A DNA stretch of 64,000 nt from DASRFA01 sp035651755. GTDB taxonomy: Bacteria; Desulfobacterota; Binatia; UBA12015. The DNA lies in NCBI GenBank assembly GCA_035651755.1, contig DASRFA010000049.1, forward strand, positions 43,863 through 107,862, read 5' to 3'. Below, in pieces: positions 1-8,261 of this stretch; the stretch's first letter is position 1, and every line of letters begins with the position of its first letter. The notes beneath the pieces were generated by a model. That model was not told the DNA's origin. It did no database searches and worked only from the letters and a program-made list of their open reading frames with translations. The position numbers and the translations under genes were made by a program.

Positions 1-1108
1 GGTCGGCGAGCTGGAGGCTCTCGCGCAGCTCGTCGGGCGTCTCGGTCGGAAGGCCCATCATGAAGAGGTAGAGCGGAACGATCGGATACGGCGCGAGCTT
101 CCGGTTCGCCTCGATCACCTCGTCGACCGTCACGTCCTTCTTGATCAGGTCGAGGACGCGCTGGCTCCCGGACTCGACGCCCACCGTCAGGCGCTTGACG
201 CGCGCCCGCACGAGCAGGTCGAGGAAGTCGTTGCTCATGCGGCAGATCGTGTCGGCGCGGATCTGGAGCTTGCTGATCGTGATGCCGAGGTCGGCGCGCG
301 CGAGCAGCTCGAGGATCGCCTGCGCGCGCTTCATGTCGATGAAGAAGTGGTCGTCGGTGAAGAGGAAGCCGCGGATGCCGTGGTCGCGGACGATGCGCGA
401 GAGGTGATCGAGCACCGTCTCGGGCTCCATCGCGCGCCAGGTCCGGCGGTGCATGACCGGGTCCCAGCAGAAGCTGCACCGGAAGGTGCAGCCGCGGCTC
501 GAGTTGAAGCTGATGTGGTCGACGCCGAAGAGGCGGCGCCGGTACAGGTCCATGTCGAGCAGGTGGTAGGAGAGCGGCGGCTCGCGATCGATGTCGACGA
601 ACGGGCGCGGCGGGGTCGACCGGTGGCGGCCGTCGCGCTCGAAGTGGATGCCGTTCACCCCGTCGAGCGGCTTCCCGTCGCGGAGCGCGTGCACGAGCTC
701 CGAAAAGGTCGCCTCGCCCTCGCCCACCACCACGACGTCGATCAGCGGATGGGCGAGCGTCTGCTGCGGGAGGAGGCTCGCGTGGATACCGCCCCACACG
801 ATCGGCAGATCGGGGTGGCGCTCCTTCGCCCGCCGGCACGCCGCGAGCGCGTGCACGATCTGCGGGCCGGTCATGCACGTCACGCCGAGGCAGATCGGCT
901 TCTCGTCGAGCGCGCGCTCGAGCTTCTCCTCCCACGCCGGGTCCGCGAACTGGTCGACGATCGTGACGTCGAAGCCCTCGCGGTCGAGCGGCGTCGCGGG
1001 GCACAGCACGCTGAGCGGCAGCTCGACGCGGCGATGCGCCTGGACGCCGCTCCGCGGCGACGGGTTCAGCATGACGACCTTCGTGTCGCCTCGCTCTCGC
1101 GTGCTCAT
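1..1108 (-). CDS. B12-binding radical SAM protein (C-terminus outside window)
   Basis: The reading frame opens with ATG at 1108 and runs off the left edge without a stop, giving 369 residues. Residues about 10-150 look like a cobalamin-binding Rossmann domain, including the stretch PIVWGGIHASLLP and the following DVVVVGEGE, which are typical of B12-dependent radical SAM enzymes. The radical SAM cluster motif is CTFRCSFC at residues 207-214 (C207, C211, C214), followed by GFLFTDDHFF and the VGVESGSQRVL segment of the SAM half-barrel. Such enzymes methylate or rearrange unactivated carbons with a 4Fe-4S cluster; the substrate cannot be told. The start lies 19 bp after the stop of the DRE-TIM gene, so it is the last visible gene of the 3916-1 operon. 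Confidence 0.9.
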   Translation of the reverse strand, partial: MSTRERGDTKVVMLNPSPRSGVQAHRRVELPLSVLCPATPLDREGFDVTIVDQFADPAWEEKLERALDEKPICLGVTCMTGPQIVHALAACRRAKERHPDLPIVWGGIHASLLPQQTLAHPLIDVVVVGEGEATFSELVHALRDGKPLDGVNGIHFERDGRHRSTPPRPFVDIDREPPLSYHLLDMDLYRRRLFGVDHISFNSSRGCTFRCSFCWDPVMHRRTWRAMEPETVLDHLSRIVRDHGIRGFLFTDDHFFIDMKRAQAILELLARADLGITISKLQIRADTICRMSNDFLDLLVRARVKRLTVGVESGSQRVLDLIKKDVTVDEVIEANRKLAPYPIVPLYLFMMGLPTETPDELRESLQLAD

Positions 1109-1127
1109 CGCCGCGCGCCGCCTTTCC

Positions 1128-2075
1128 TCAGCGCTCGACGCGCCGCTCGACGCCGACGAGCGCCGGGTCGAAGGCCTCGAACTCGGCGAGCGCCGGCAGG
1201 TGTCCGGGCGAGCGGTGCGCGAACACGAAGTCCCCCACCACGGGGGCGAGCTTCGAGACCGGGACGCCGCTCCGCTCGGCGACGAGCCGCGACAGCTCGC
1301 GCAGCCGCGCCGGATCCGCGCCGGTCTCGCGGCCGCGCAGGCGGAGCGCGATCACGACCTGCTCGAGGCTCGCGTTCCCGGCGCGATCACCGAGGCCGTT
1401 GACGGTGACGTCGAGCCCGCTCGCGCCCGCGAGCGCGGCCGCGAGCGCGTTGGCGGTCGCGAGGCCGAGGTCGTTGTGCGCGTGGAAGAAGACCGGCACG
1501 CCCGCGGAAGCGGCGAGCTCGGCGACGAGACCCCGCACCGCGAACGGGTCGGCGCTGCCGTTCGTGTCGTAGAGCGTCACGCGCGTCGCTCCCGCGGCGA
1601 CGGCGCGGCGCGCGAGGTCGAAGAGTGCCGACGGATCGGCTTGCGTCGCGTGCGGGAAGCCGGCGCCGGCGTCGGCGCCGCACGACGCGGCGTGCGCGAG
1701 CGCCTCGAGCAGCACGCGCGCCTTCTCCTCGGGCTCGTGCGGGGCGCGCTTCGGCGAAAGCGGCATGAGGAGGTCGAAGCGGTCGACGCCTCTCGCCGAC
1801 GCGGCGACCTCCTCGCGACAGCCGGCCCCCGCGGCGTACACGAGGCCCGACGTCCGGAGCGCGACGCCGCGCCGGCGAAGCTCCTCCACGACCGCCAGGC
1901 CCTGCGCGACCCGGCTCGGCGCGACCACCTCGGCTTCGCGGACGCCGCACTCCGCGAGCAGCCGCGCGATCTCGACGCGGTCCTCGAGCGAGAAGCGGAC
2001 GCCCGGCGTGTCGAGCCCCTCGCGCAGCGTCGAGTCGCGGAGCGCGATCTTCGGCGCGCGCGTCGGCTCAGCCAT
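1128..2075 (-). CDS. DRE-TIM metallolyase / isopropylmalate-homocitrate synthase-like enzyme
   Basis: A 315-residue protein of the HMG-CoA lyase / isopropylmalate synthase superfamily (pyruvate carboxyltransferase TIM barrel). The N-terminal ALRDSTLREGLDTPGV holds the catalytic Arg and metal-binding Asp, and FFHAHNDLGLATAN holds the HxHxD metal motif about two thirds along. These enzymes make or break a C-C bond next to an acyl-CoA or keto acid. The usual GEQ after the DRE element is replaced by GLDTPG, and there is no C-terminal regulatory domain, so a leucine-pathway role is unlikely. ATG at 2075 is chosen because the homologous part begins there and because it overlaps the end of the upstream PLP gene by 8 bp; longer starts add only low-complexity Arg/Pro sequence. 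Confidence 0.88.
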   Translation of the reverse strand: MAEPTRAPKIALRDSTLREGLDTPGVRFSLEDRVEIARLLAECGVREAEVVAPSRVAQGLAVVEELRRRGVALRTSGLVYAAGAGCREEVAASARGVDRFDLLMPLSPKRAPHEPEEKARVLLEALAHAASCGADAGAGFPHATQADPSALFDLARRAVAAGATRVTLYDTNGSADPFAVRGLVAELAASAGVPVFFHAHNDLGLATANALAAALAGASGLDVTVNGLGDRAGNASLEQVVIALRLRGRETGADPARLRELSRLVAERSGVPVSKLAPVVGDFVFAHRSPGHLPALAEFEAFDPALVGVERRVER

Positions 2076-3345
2076 GGGATCCCCCGGCGGCCGCGGCGCG
2101 CGGAACCGCGTCCCGGTGCGGATCGGCCGCCTCGGCGACGCGCTCGTCGGGCACGGCCGGGACGTCGCAGCGCGCGACACCGCTCGTCAAGCAGCAGAGC
2201 ACGCGGCTGCCCGCCGGGATGCCACCGCCGTCGATCTCGGCGAGAGCGCCGGCGAGCGCGAGGAGGCCCGTCTTCTCGACGACGTCGCCGTCGCGCCGGG
2301 TGATCGCGACGCCGTTCGACGCGAGGCGCGCGACGATCTCGCGGCCGACCGGATGGCGCTCGAGCGCCTCGGCGAAGGACGCGTGGTCGATCGTGACGAG
2401 CGATCCGCGCGTCCGCTCGACGAGGCGCGCGAGACGGTCGTACGTGCCGTACGTCTGCGGTCGCGAGTCGTACATCACCCGGCTCAGCAGCGCGGCCGTC
2501 GACCGAACCGGCGGCGCGGGCGCGTCGGCCGAGCCGGCGCGCCAGGCGCGCACCATCGCGCAGTTCCCCGCCTGCTGGACGCCGAGGAAGCGCGGCTGGC
2601 GCGCGCCGTGCGCTGCGAGGACGTCGTAGATGCCGATCGGCCCGAAGCCCGCGCTGATCGTCTGGACCAGCACGTCGAACTCGACGCCCTCGAGCGCCTG
2701 CTCGAGGAGGAAGCAGCCGAGGACGCGCGCTGCCGCGATCCGCCACGACGTCCGCGGCACGCGCGCGTACCCGGTCTCCTCCGCGAAGCGCTCGGCGGCA
2801 GCGCGCACGCCGCCCGGATCCGCGACCGCGACCAGCCGCGCGCGCTCGTGCGCGAAGACGCGGCCGTCGAGCAGCGAGACGTTCTCCTCGGGCACGAAGC
2901 AGGCGGTTTCGAGCCCCATGCGGGTGCCGTACGCGGTGAGCGCGACGCCGGTGTTTCCGCCCGACTCGAAGGCGATCCGCGAGAGCCCGTCCCGCAGGCA
3001 GAATGCGATCGTGACGCAGCCGTCGATCGATTTGAGCGTGCCCGTGTGCATCGCCGACGTCTCGTCGAGGACGTGGACGGCGACGCCGCGGTGGTCGAAG
3101 AGGTGGAAGAGCCGCGCGCCTTCCGCGATGCTGCAGCGCACGAGGAGATCTCGGAACGCGGAGTGGGCGCGCTCGGCGCTTTCGGCCGCGCCGTCGCCGT
3201 CGGGGTCGCGGCCGGGCGCACCACCGCGACCGCCAGCGTCGTCGCGATCGAAGCGCAGCGCGTTCCGGTAGCGGAGCACGACGCTCCGCCCGGCGTCATG
3301 GCGATGATCGATCGCCGAGCGGAAGCGCGCGGTCGAAGGTTCCAT
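2068..3345 (-). CDS. Threonine synthase-like PLP-dependent enzyme
   Basis: A 425-residue fold-type II PLP enzyme (threonine synthase / cysteine synthase superfamily). The probable Schiff-base Lys is in TGTLKSIDG, and ESGGNTGVALTAYG is the phosphate-binding Asn loop; QTISAGFGPIG and GVQQAGNCA follow. Family members carry out beta- or gamma-replacement or elimination on amino acids. The start ATG at 3345 has an AGGAG about 8 bp upstream and lies inside the 3' end of the nitroreductase gene (50 bp overlap); its own stop overlaps the next gene by 8 bp. Residues 28-60 look low in complexity (Gly, Ala and Asp rich), so the first third is less certain. The position between a nitroreductase and a DRE-TIM enzyme suggests specialised amino-acid or natural-product chemistry, not threonine synthesis. 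Confidence 0.85.
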   Translation of the reverse strand: MEPSTARFRSAIDHRHDAGRSVVLRYRNALRFDRDDAGGRGGAPGRDPDGDGAAESAERAHSAFRDLLVRCSIAEGARLFHLFDHRGVAVHVLDETSAMHTGTLKSIDGCVTIAFCLRDGLSRIAFESGGNTGVALTAYGTRMGLETACFVPEENVSLLDGRVFAHERARLVAVADPGGVRAAAERFAEETGYARVPRTSWRIAAARVLGCFLLEQALEGVEFDVLVQTISAGFGPIGIYDVLAAHGARQPRFLGVQQAGNCAMVRAWRAGSADAPAPPVRSTAALLSRVMYDSRPQTYGTYDRLARLVERTRGSLVTIDHASFAEALERHPVGREIVARLASNGVAITRRDGDVVEKTGLLALAGALAEIDGGGIPAGSRVLCCLTSGVARCDVPAVPDERVAEAADPHRDAVPRAAAAGGSHG

Positions 3346-3916
3346 CGTGGAGGATCTCCTCGAGCGGTCGGAGCGTCCTGACGGCAGGAGGCTCGGCGGG
3401 AAAGCCGAGCGCGATGAGGCTCACGGCCTCGACGTCGTCGGGAAGCAGCAGCAGGCGCGCGACGTCGGCGCGGAGACCCGGGTCCTCGCCGGCATAGGCG
3501 GAGAGGTACACGCCGGACAGGCCGCGGCTCGTCGCGGCCAGAAGGAGAAACGCCGCAGCGAGAATGCCGTTCTCGCGCGCGCGCCCGAACGACCGAGGGG
3601 TCTCGGCGCAGATCGCGATCACCGCAGCGGCGTCCGCCAGGAAGTCGGCCGGGTAGGCGCGCTTCTCGGGTGGACAATGGAGGTTCTTGACGTTCGCGAG
3701 AGCCGAAAGCGCCGACCGGTCTCGCACGACGACGAAGTGGCACGGCTGCCCGTCCATGGAGGAAGGCGCGTGCCGGGCCAGGTCGACGATCTCGCGCAGC
3801 AGCCCGTCCGGGATCGCGCGCTCGGCGTACGTGCGCACGGACCGCCGGCGGGCGAACGCTTCGTCGAGCGACATCACGGGTCGCTCGGGAGCGATCGGCT
3901 CGGCGGCGGCGCCCAT
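3296..3916 (-). CDS. Nitroreductase-family FMN oxidoreductase
   Basis: A 206-residue protein with the nitroreductase signature: DEAFARRRSVRTYAERAIP at the N-terminus (the FMN-binding RRSVR), RHAPSSMDGQPCHFVVV, and the C-terminal VSLIALGFPAEPP typical of the family. It reduces nitro, quinone or enone groups, or acts as a dehydrogenase on amide or azoline rings, using FMN and NAD(P)H. It is first in the operon with the PLP, DRE-TIM and radical SAM genes. ATG at 3916 gives a 15-residue leader before a second Met at 3874; the first is preferred because the only promoter-like sequence lies immediately upstream. The 3' end overlaps the next gene by 50 bp. Confidence 0.88.
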   Translation of the reverse strand: MGAAAEPIAPERPVMSLDEAFARRRSVRTYAERAIPDGLLREIVDLARHAPSSMDGQPCHFVVVRDRSALSALANVKNLHCPPEKRAYPADFLADAAAVIAICAETPRSFGRARENGILAAAFLLLAATSRGLSGVYLSAYAGEDPGLRADVARLLLLPDDVEAVSLIALGFPAEPPAVRTLRPLEEILHDGTFDRALPLGDRSSP

Positions 3917-3927
3917 CGTCGGCGCGG

Positions 3928-3956
3928 ACCATACCCGCTGCGTCCACGAGCGACAA
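3928..3956 (-). promoter_or_regulatory. Sigma70-like promoter of the nitroreductase operon
   Basis: On the minus strand TTGTCG (3956-3951) is followed after exactly 17 bp by TATGGT (3933-3928). The start of transcription would fall near 3921, only about 5 bp before the ATG at 3916, so the mRNA would be leaderless or nearly so. This is read from the sequence and untested. Confidence 0.45.
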
Positions 3957-4020
3957 GACGCTATTCCGGCCGTACGATCCGACGCGCGCGCGGCGCGGCC
4001 GTCGCCGCACGCGGTGGACG

Positions 4021-7000
4021 TCAGGAGCCGTTTTCGGTGGTGAGCGATTCCGCTCCCGCGACCGACGAACGCGCACCGCGCACGGCTCGGCGGCCGGCGG
4101 CAGCGCGCGGCCGCGCGCCGAGCTCCTTCAGGAGAGCGCGCGCGACGGCGACCTCGTGTGCCGCCGGATTCGAGCTCGCGAACGCGGCGTGCGCCGCGGC
4201 GAGGGGCGCTCGTCCGTCCGCCGGGCGGCCCTGCTTGCGGCAGTGCCGCGCGAGCGCGACCGCGGCGCGGAGCTCGAAGAGCCCGGCGTTCTGCGCCCGC
4301 GCGACGTCGAGCGCGCGCCGGAGGCACCGCTCGGCCTCGGCGGCCATCGCCTCCGACGGCTCGCCGGCGGCACCTCCGACCGCGAGCAGGTGACCCTTCG
4401 CGACGAGCAAGCCGGCCTCGTGCAGCCGCTCGCCGGTGCGCTCCACCTCGCCGAGCGCCGCATCGAGCCGCCGGGCGGCGGAAGCTCGATCGCCTTCGAT
4501 CGCGTCGGCAGCCGCCAGCATGCCGAGGTAGGACGGCCGCATGAGACCCGCGCCCGTCGCATCGACCGCCGCCACCCCGTCCCGCAGGATCGGAATGCCG
4601 GCGGCCGGCTTTCCCTGCATGACGAGCGCCCATCCGCGGTTCACGGTCGCCATGCCGAAGACGTACGGAAACCCGTGCTCCTCCGCGAGCCGCGCCGCCT
4701 CGGCCGACGACGCCTCCGACGCCGGCCAGTCACCGAAGATCTGGTGGGTGACGCCCTCGGCGTGGCGCGCCCACGCCAGCGAGAACGGATCCGCGATCCT
4801 CTCGGCGAGCGCGATGCCGTCCCGGCTCCGGCTCGCCGCCTCTTCGAGCCGGCCGAGGAACGCGAGCGTCCAAGCGAGCCACATCGAGGAAGCGACGCCC
4901 GGGTCGTACCCGCCGTACGCGAGGACATGCTCGCGGTGCGCGGCCGGATCGTAATCCGCGAGCGCGGCCTCGAGATGATGACGTGCGTCCGGGAACCTTC
5001 CCGCGTGGAAGAGCGTCGCGCCCTGGCCATAGTGCGCCTGGACGCCGAGAGCGCGGTCTCGCGGGCGGTCCGCGGCCCGGGCGAGGAGCTGGCTTCCGAG
5101 ATCGAGCGCGTCGGCGAGCTCGGCGCGCACGTGGTGATAGGACACGAGCCCGCGCACGACGCCGAAGAGCGCCGGGCCCGCCTGCGATGCGTCGCACAGC
5201 GCACGCGCGCGCGCGAACGCGCGCTCGGTCTCGGGCGCCGCGTAGCCCTTCACCGCCATGAGGAGCGTCGCGTTCGCGACGACGAGCCGGAGCTCGCGCT
5301 GCGCGCGATCGCCTTCCTCCGGCAGTCGCGCGAGCGCTTCGAGAGCCGCTCGGAAGTGCGACGACGCCTCGTGGGGCGCGTGGCGTTCGAGCGCCGCCGC
5401 TCCCGCGACCTCGTGGTAGTGGAGCGCTCGCGCGTAGTCGCGTCCGTTCGCGAAATGCATCGCGAGCTGGCTCGCGCGCTCGGCCGCCGCCCGACCGAAG
5501 CCACGCTCCTCGCACAGGCCGATCGCGCGATGCAGCCGCGCGCGGCGCGACTCGGCGATCCCGTCGTAGAGCACGCGCCGGTAGAGGGCGTGCAGGAAAC
5601 GAAAGCGCCCGGTGAGCGAGCCGTCCGGCCACTCCGCGACTCCGGCTTCGGCCACCAGGACGCGCTGCGACGCCAGCGTCTCGCAGATGTCCTCCACCGC
5701 CTGCGGGTCCTCCTCGAGCGCGCCCGCGACCGACGCGATCGTGAACTCGTCGCCGGCGACGCTCGCGGCCTCGAGCGTCCGGCGGACGTCGGGGGTCAGG
5801 CGGTGCATGCGGTGCTCGAGCAGCTTGTGAAGGCCGGCGGGGATGCGATTCGTCGCCTGGTCGATCGACCCCGCGACGCGCCATCCGCCGGGCCGGCGGA
5901 CGAGCAGCCCGTGCAGGACGAGGTCGTTCACGACGTCGACCAGGAAGAGCGGGTTCCCGTCGGTGCGCTCGTGGAGGCGAGACGCGAGCCGCCGCATGTG
6001 GTGCGCGGGGACCGCGCCGAAGCGCGCATCCAGGTACGCGTTCACGTCGGCGAGGGAGAGGAGCTCGAGAGGCAGCTCGCTCGCGAGGCCCCCCGCCTGG
6101 AGCTCTTGCTTGACGGCGAGGACGGGGTGGCGATGGAACGTCGCCTGCGCGGGGCGGACGCTGCCGACCACGAGCAGCCGCGCCGGCGGCCTTCGCCGCC
6201 CGACGCAGCCGATGAGGTCGACGGTCGAGCGGTCGCTCCAGTGCAGGTCCTCGAGCACGACGACGAGCGCCTCGTCGCGCGCGAGCACGTCGAGCGCGTC
6301 GGCCATCTCGCGCACCATGCGGGCCGGCATCGCCGCGCCGGCGTCGCCGTCGCGCGACTGCGGCTCGGGGGTCGCCTCGAGCGCGGGAAGATGCGAGAGC
6401 CACGTCGGCGCGTGGCGGCGCAGCACGTCGGCGAGGTCGCCGCCGTCGCCCGCCTGCGCGAGGCCGCCGAGCGCCTCGAGGACCGGCAGGTACGGCTCCT
6501 CCTCGCCGTACTGCTCGAGGCACTGTCCGCGGGCGACGCGCGCGAGCCGACGCCGCTCGACCTCCGCCACGAAGCGATCGAGGAGCGTCGTCTTGCCGAT
6601 CCCGGCCTCCCCGACCACGAACACGACCTGACGCGTGCCCGCGATCGCGCGCGCGAGCGCGGCGTGGAGCGCCTCGAGCTCGGCGTCGCGGCCCACCATC
6701 ACCGCGTCCGCGGTCGGCATCACGTCCTCGGACCCACCACCACTCGCGACTGCGCCGTCGCCGATGAGGCGATAGCCCTCGCGGCCGACGGTCTCGATGT
6801 AGAGCGGCGACTCGGCGTCGTCGCCGAGCGCCTCGCGCACCGCGCGCACCGCGACCTTCAGCACGGCGCGCGTGACGGCCGTCCCTTCCCATACCTTCGC
6901 GATGAGCTCGTCGCGGCGAACGACCGTCCCGCGTCGCGCCGCCAGGTAGCGCAGCACCGCGAGCGGACGCGGCTGGAGCCGGACGGGCTCGTCGCCGCGG

Positions 7001-7056
7001 TAGAGCTGACCGTCGGGGTCGAGGCGGTAGGGGCCGAACGCGATCGATTGCATCAT
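4021..7056 (-). CDS. Winged-helix / AAA ATPase / TPR transcriptional regulator
   Basis: A 1011-residue regulator. Residues 3-100 form an OmpR/PhoB-type winged helix (FGPYRLDPDGQLYRG, then KVAVRAVREALGDD and ETVGREGYRL). Residues about 120-420 are a STAND-like ATPase with Walker A GEAGIGKTT near 149-157 and Walker B VVVLEDLHWSD, and the rest is TPR-like alpha-helical repeat. Proteins of this build bind DNA in response to a ligand sensed by the repeats; no ligand can be inferred. Two adjacent ATGs (7056 and 7053) follow a GGGAG, and the second has the better spacing. It is paralogous along its whole length to the regulator at 8262-11243. The C-terminal 40 residues are Arg/Ala-rich and probably disordered. 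Confidence 0.9.
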   Translation of the reverse strand: MMQSIAFGPYRLDPDGQLYRGDEPVRLQPRPLAVLRYLAARRGTVVRRDELIAKVWEGTAVTRAVLKVAVRAVREALGDDAESPLYIETVGREGYRLIGDGAVASGGGSEDVMPTADAVMVGRDAELEALHAALARAIAGTRQVVFVVGEAGIGKTTLLDRFVAEVERRRLARVARGQCLEQYGEEEPYLPVLEALGGLAQAGDGGDLADVLRRHAPTWLSHLPALEATPEPQSRDGDAGAAMPARMVREMADALDVLARDEALVVVLEDLHWSDRSTVDLIGCVGRRRPPARLLVVGSVRPAQATFHRHPVLAVKQELQAGGLASELPLELLSLADVNAYLDARFGAVPAHHMRRLASRLHERTDGNPLFLVDVVNDLVLHGLLVRRPGGWRVAGSIDQATNRIPAGLHKLLEHRMHRLTPDVRRTLEAASVAGDEFTIASVAGALEEDPQAVEDICETLASQRVLVAEAGVAEWPDGSLTGRFRFLHALYRRVLYDGIAESRRARLHRAIGLCEERGFGRAAAERASQLAMHFANGRDYARALHYHEVAGAAALERHAPHEASSHFRAALEALARLPEEGDRAQRELRLVVANATLLMAVKGYAAPETERAFARARALCDASQAGPALFGVVRGLVSYHHVRAELADALDLGSQLLARAADRPRDRALGVQAHYGQGATLFHAGRFPDARHHLEAALADYDPAAHREHVLAYGGYDPGVASSMWLAWTLAFLGRLEEAASRSRDGIALAERIADPFSLAWARHAEGVTHQIFGDWPASEASSAEAARLAEEHGFPYVFGMATVNRGWALVMQGKPAAGIPILRDGVAAVDATGAGLMRPSYLGMLAAADAIEGDRASAARRLDAALGEVERTGERLHEAGLLVAKGHLLAVGGAAGEPSEAMAAEAERCLRRALDVARAQNAGLFELRAAVALARHCRKQGRPADGRAPLAAAHAAFASSNPAAHEVAVARALLKELGARPRAAAGRRAVRGARSSVAGAESLTTENGS

Positions 7057-7244
7057 CGCTCCCGCGCCGCGGCGCCCCCCGGGCCGTGGCCCGAGAGGCG
7101 AAGCACGAGCGGCAGCGACTCGCAAGCCGCCTCGGCCGAGCGGCGCCGCGCGAGCAAGAGGCGGTCGGCGCGCGTCGCGGGGCCGTTTCACGCGGCGGAT
7201 GGCGCCGTCGCGTCCCATCTCCATCGTCGCCGGTCGTCGAAAGA

Positions 7245-7278
7245 GTTTCGGGCCGCCGCACGCCGGGCGGCCCGAAAC
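7245..7278 (-). terminator. Hairpin downstream of the collagen-like gene
   Basis: Perfect 13-bp arms GTTTCGGGCCGCC (7245-7257) and GGCGGCCCGAAAC (7266-7278) enclose an 8-nt loop, 20 bp beyond the stop at 7298. There is no long T-run, but the stem is strong and separates this gene from the regulator at 4021-7056. The rest of 7057-7244 shows no gene. Confidence 0.6.
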
Positions 7279-7297
7279 GAGCGTTTCCGAGAGAGGC

Positions 7298-7843
7298 TTA
7301 CTGCGTGCGCGCGCACTGCAGGTACAGCTTGAGCGTCGTCGGGCCGGGCACGGTGAACGCGAGGCGCCACACCGTCGGGTCGCCGTCGCGCGGGTGCGTC
7401 TCCTGGACGTTCGAGCCGGCCGGGAGGACGTAGCCGCCGCTGATCGCCGTCTTGCCTGCGGGGCAGGCAGCGTCGAACACCCAGCCCCCCGCGGCCGAAA
7501 TCGGTTGGCTCACGGGGATCGTCTGGTACTCCGAAAGCCCAGGCGTGCCCGGCGAGCCGGTGTCCCCCTTGTCCCCCTTGTCGCCCTTCGGCCCCTGCTG
7601 GCCCCACGCGAGCGGCGTCTCGTTCGGCTTGCACGCGGTCTGCGGCACCGTCGAATCGACGAGCCGGACGCCGCGGCCGCTCGCCGTGTGGAAGCAGCTC
7701 GTGATGACGCCGTTCTGCACCGGATTCACCGCAGGCCCGGCAGCGGCCGGGCGCGCGATCGCGATCGCGCTCGCGGCGAGCGCAGCGGCGACGGCGACCC
7801 GGCTCACCCGGCGACCGGTCGCCTCGCTTCGCCGAACGTTCAT
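7298..7843 (-). CDS. Exported protein with short collagen-like repeat
   Basis: A 181-residue protein with a signal peptide (basic RRSEATGRRVSRVAVAA, hydrophobic ALAASAIAIA, cleavage near ARPAAAG). After about 50 residues come five Gly-X-Y triplets, GPKGDKGDKGDTGSPG, the hydrophilic type used in bacterial collagen-like proteins. The C-terminal part (about 90 residues) contains two Cys (CPAGKTAISGGY and LYLQCARTQ) and resembles the small beta-rich domains found after such repeats. The role is unknown; a secreted adhesin or matrix component is possible. ATG at 7843 is preferred because it overlaps the stop of the upstream small gene (ATGA); ATG at 7864 with GGGAG is an alternative. Confidence 0.8.
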   Translation of the reverse strand: MNVRRSEATGRRVSRVAVAAALAASAIAIARPAAAGPAVNPVQNGVITSCFHTASGRGVRLVDSTVPQTACKPNETPLAWGQQGPKGDKGDKGDTGSPGTPGLSEYQTIPVSQPISAAGGWVFDAACPAGKTAISGGYVLPAGSNVQETHPRDGDPTVWRLAFTVPGPTTLKLYLQCARTQ

Positions 7844-8112
7844 TCCTCTCGTCCCCTGATCCATCTTCGTTCTCCCTTCTCGTTGGTCGTGCGACGCCCC
7901 TTGCGTCGCGCCAGGACCCGGCGTGCGAATGCGAGGAGCTCCGCGGGCGAGTCGAAGTGCATCACTTCGCCGGACGTGACGTGGTGGACGCGCCCCGCGG
8001 ACGCGGGCTGCTCGCCGCGTGACCGCTCCCGGAACTGCACCACGAATGCGTGGTCGCTCGGCAGAGCGGGTCGGCTGGCGAGGTCGCCAGCGTCTGGAGG
8101 TCGTCTCGTCAA
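7840..8112 (-). CDS. Small conserved-type protein upstream of collagen-like gene
   Basis: A 90-residue protein. The core FVVQFRERSRGE...GRVHHVTSGEVMHFDS...ELLAFARRVLARR has the form of a short beta-beta-alpha unit (reception of a tag or FXS-type 'V..G....F.S..ELL.F' pattern) seen in small hypothetical proteins of this kind of genome. The C-terminus is strongly basic. I do not recognise a function. Its stop overlaps the start of the collagen-like gene by 4 bp (ATGA), so the two are translationally coupled, and its start faces the divergent regulator at 8262. The repeat array at 8173-8232 lies in the shared promoter region. Confidence 0.65.
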   Translation of the reverse strand: MTRRPPDAGDLASRPALPSDHAFVVQFRERSRGEQPASAGRVHHVTSGEVMHFDSPAELLAFARRVLARRKGRRTTNEKGERRWIRGREE

Positions 8113-8172
8113 TCGCGTCTCCCGTGATCGCCTTCCGGCGTCGTGTTACCGACGAGACGGTAGGCAGTGCGT

Positions 8173-8232
8173 CGGTTGGCTGACAGAGGGCTACGGTTGG
8201 TTGTCGCGCTCGGGGCGGTTGGGAACGGTTGG
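8173..8232. promoter_or_regulatory. Four phased CGGTTGG direct repeats, likely operator
   Basis: CGGTTGG occurs at 8173, 8194, 8216 and 8226, i.e. at spacings of 21, 22 and 10 bp, close to two, two and one helical turns. Two copies extend to CGGTTGGTTGTCG (8194 and 8226). The array lies between two divergent genes. OmpR/PhoB-type winged helices, such as the N-terminal domain of the adjacent regulator, are known to bind direct repeats with about one-turn spacing, so autoregulation is a reasonable inference. Confidence 0.6.
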
Positions 8233-8261
8233 TTGTCGTTGGAAGCGGCCGGGCGAGCGCG

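Noticed and set aside
347..3381. Long plus-strand open frames opposite the nitroreductase operon
   Set aside because: They are Arg/Ala/Pro-rich frames antisense to four clearly conserved genes; high GC gives long chance frames.
4156..7332. 1058-codon plus-strand frame antisense to the first regulator
   Set aside because: No recognisable motif and entirely antisense to a gene with strong domain evidence.
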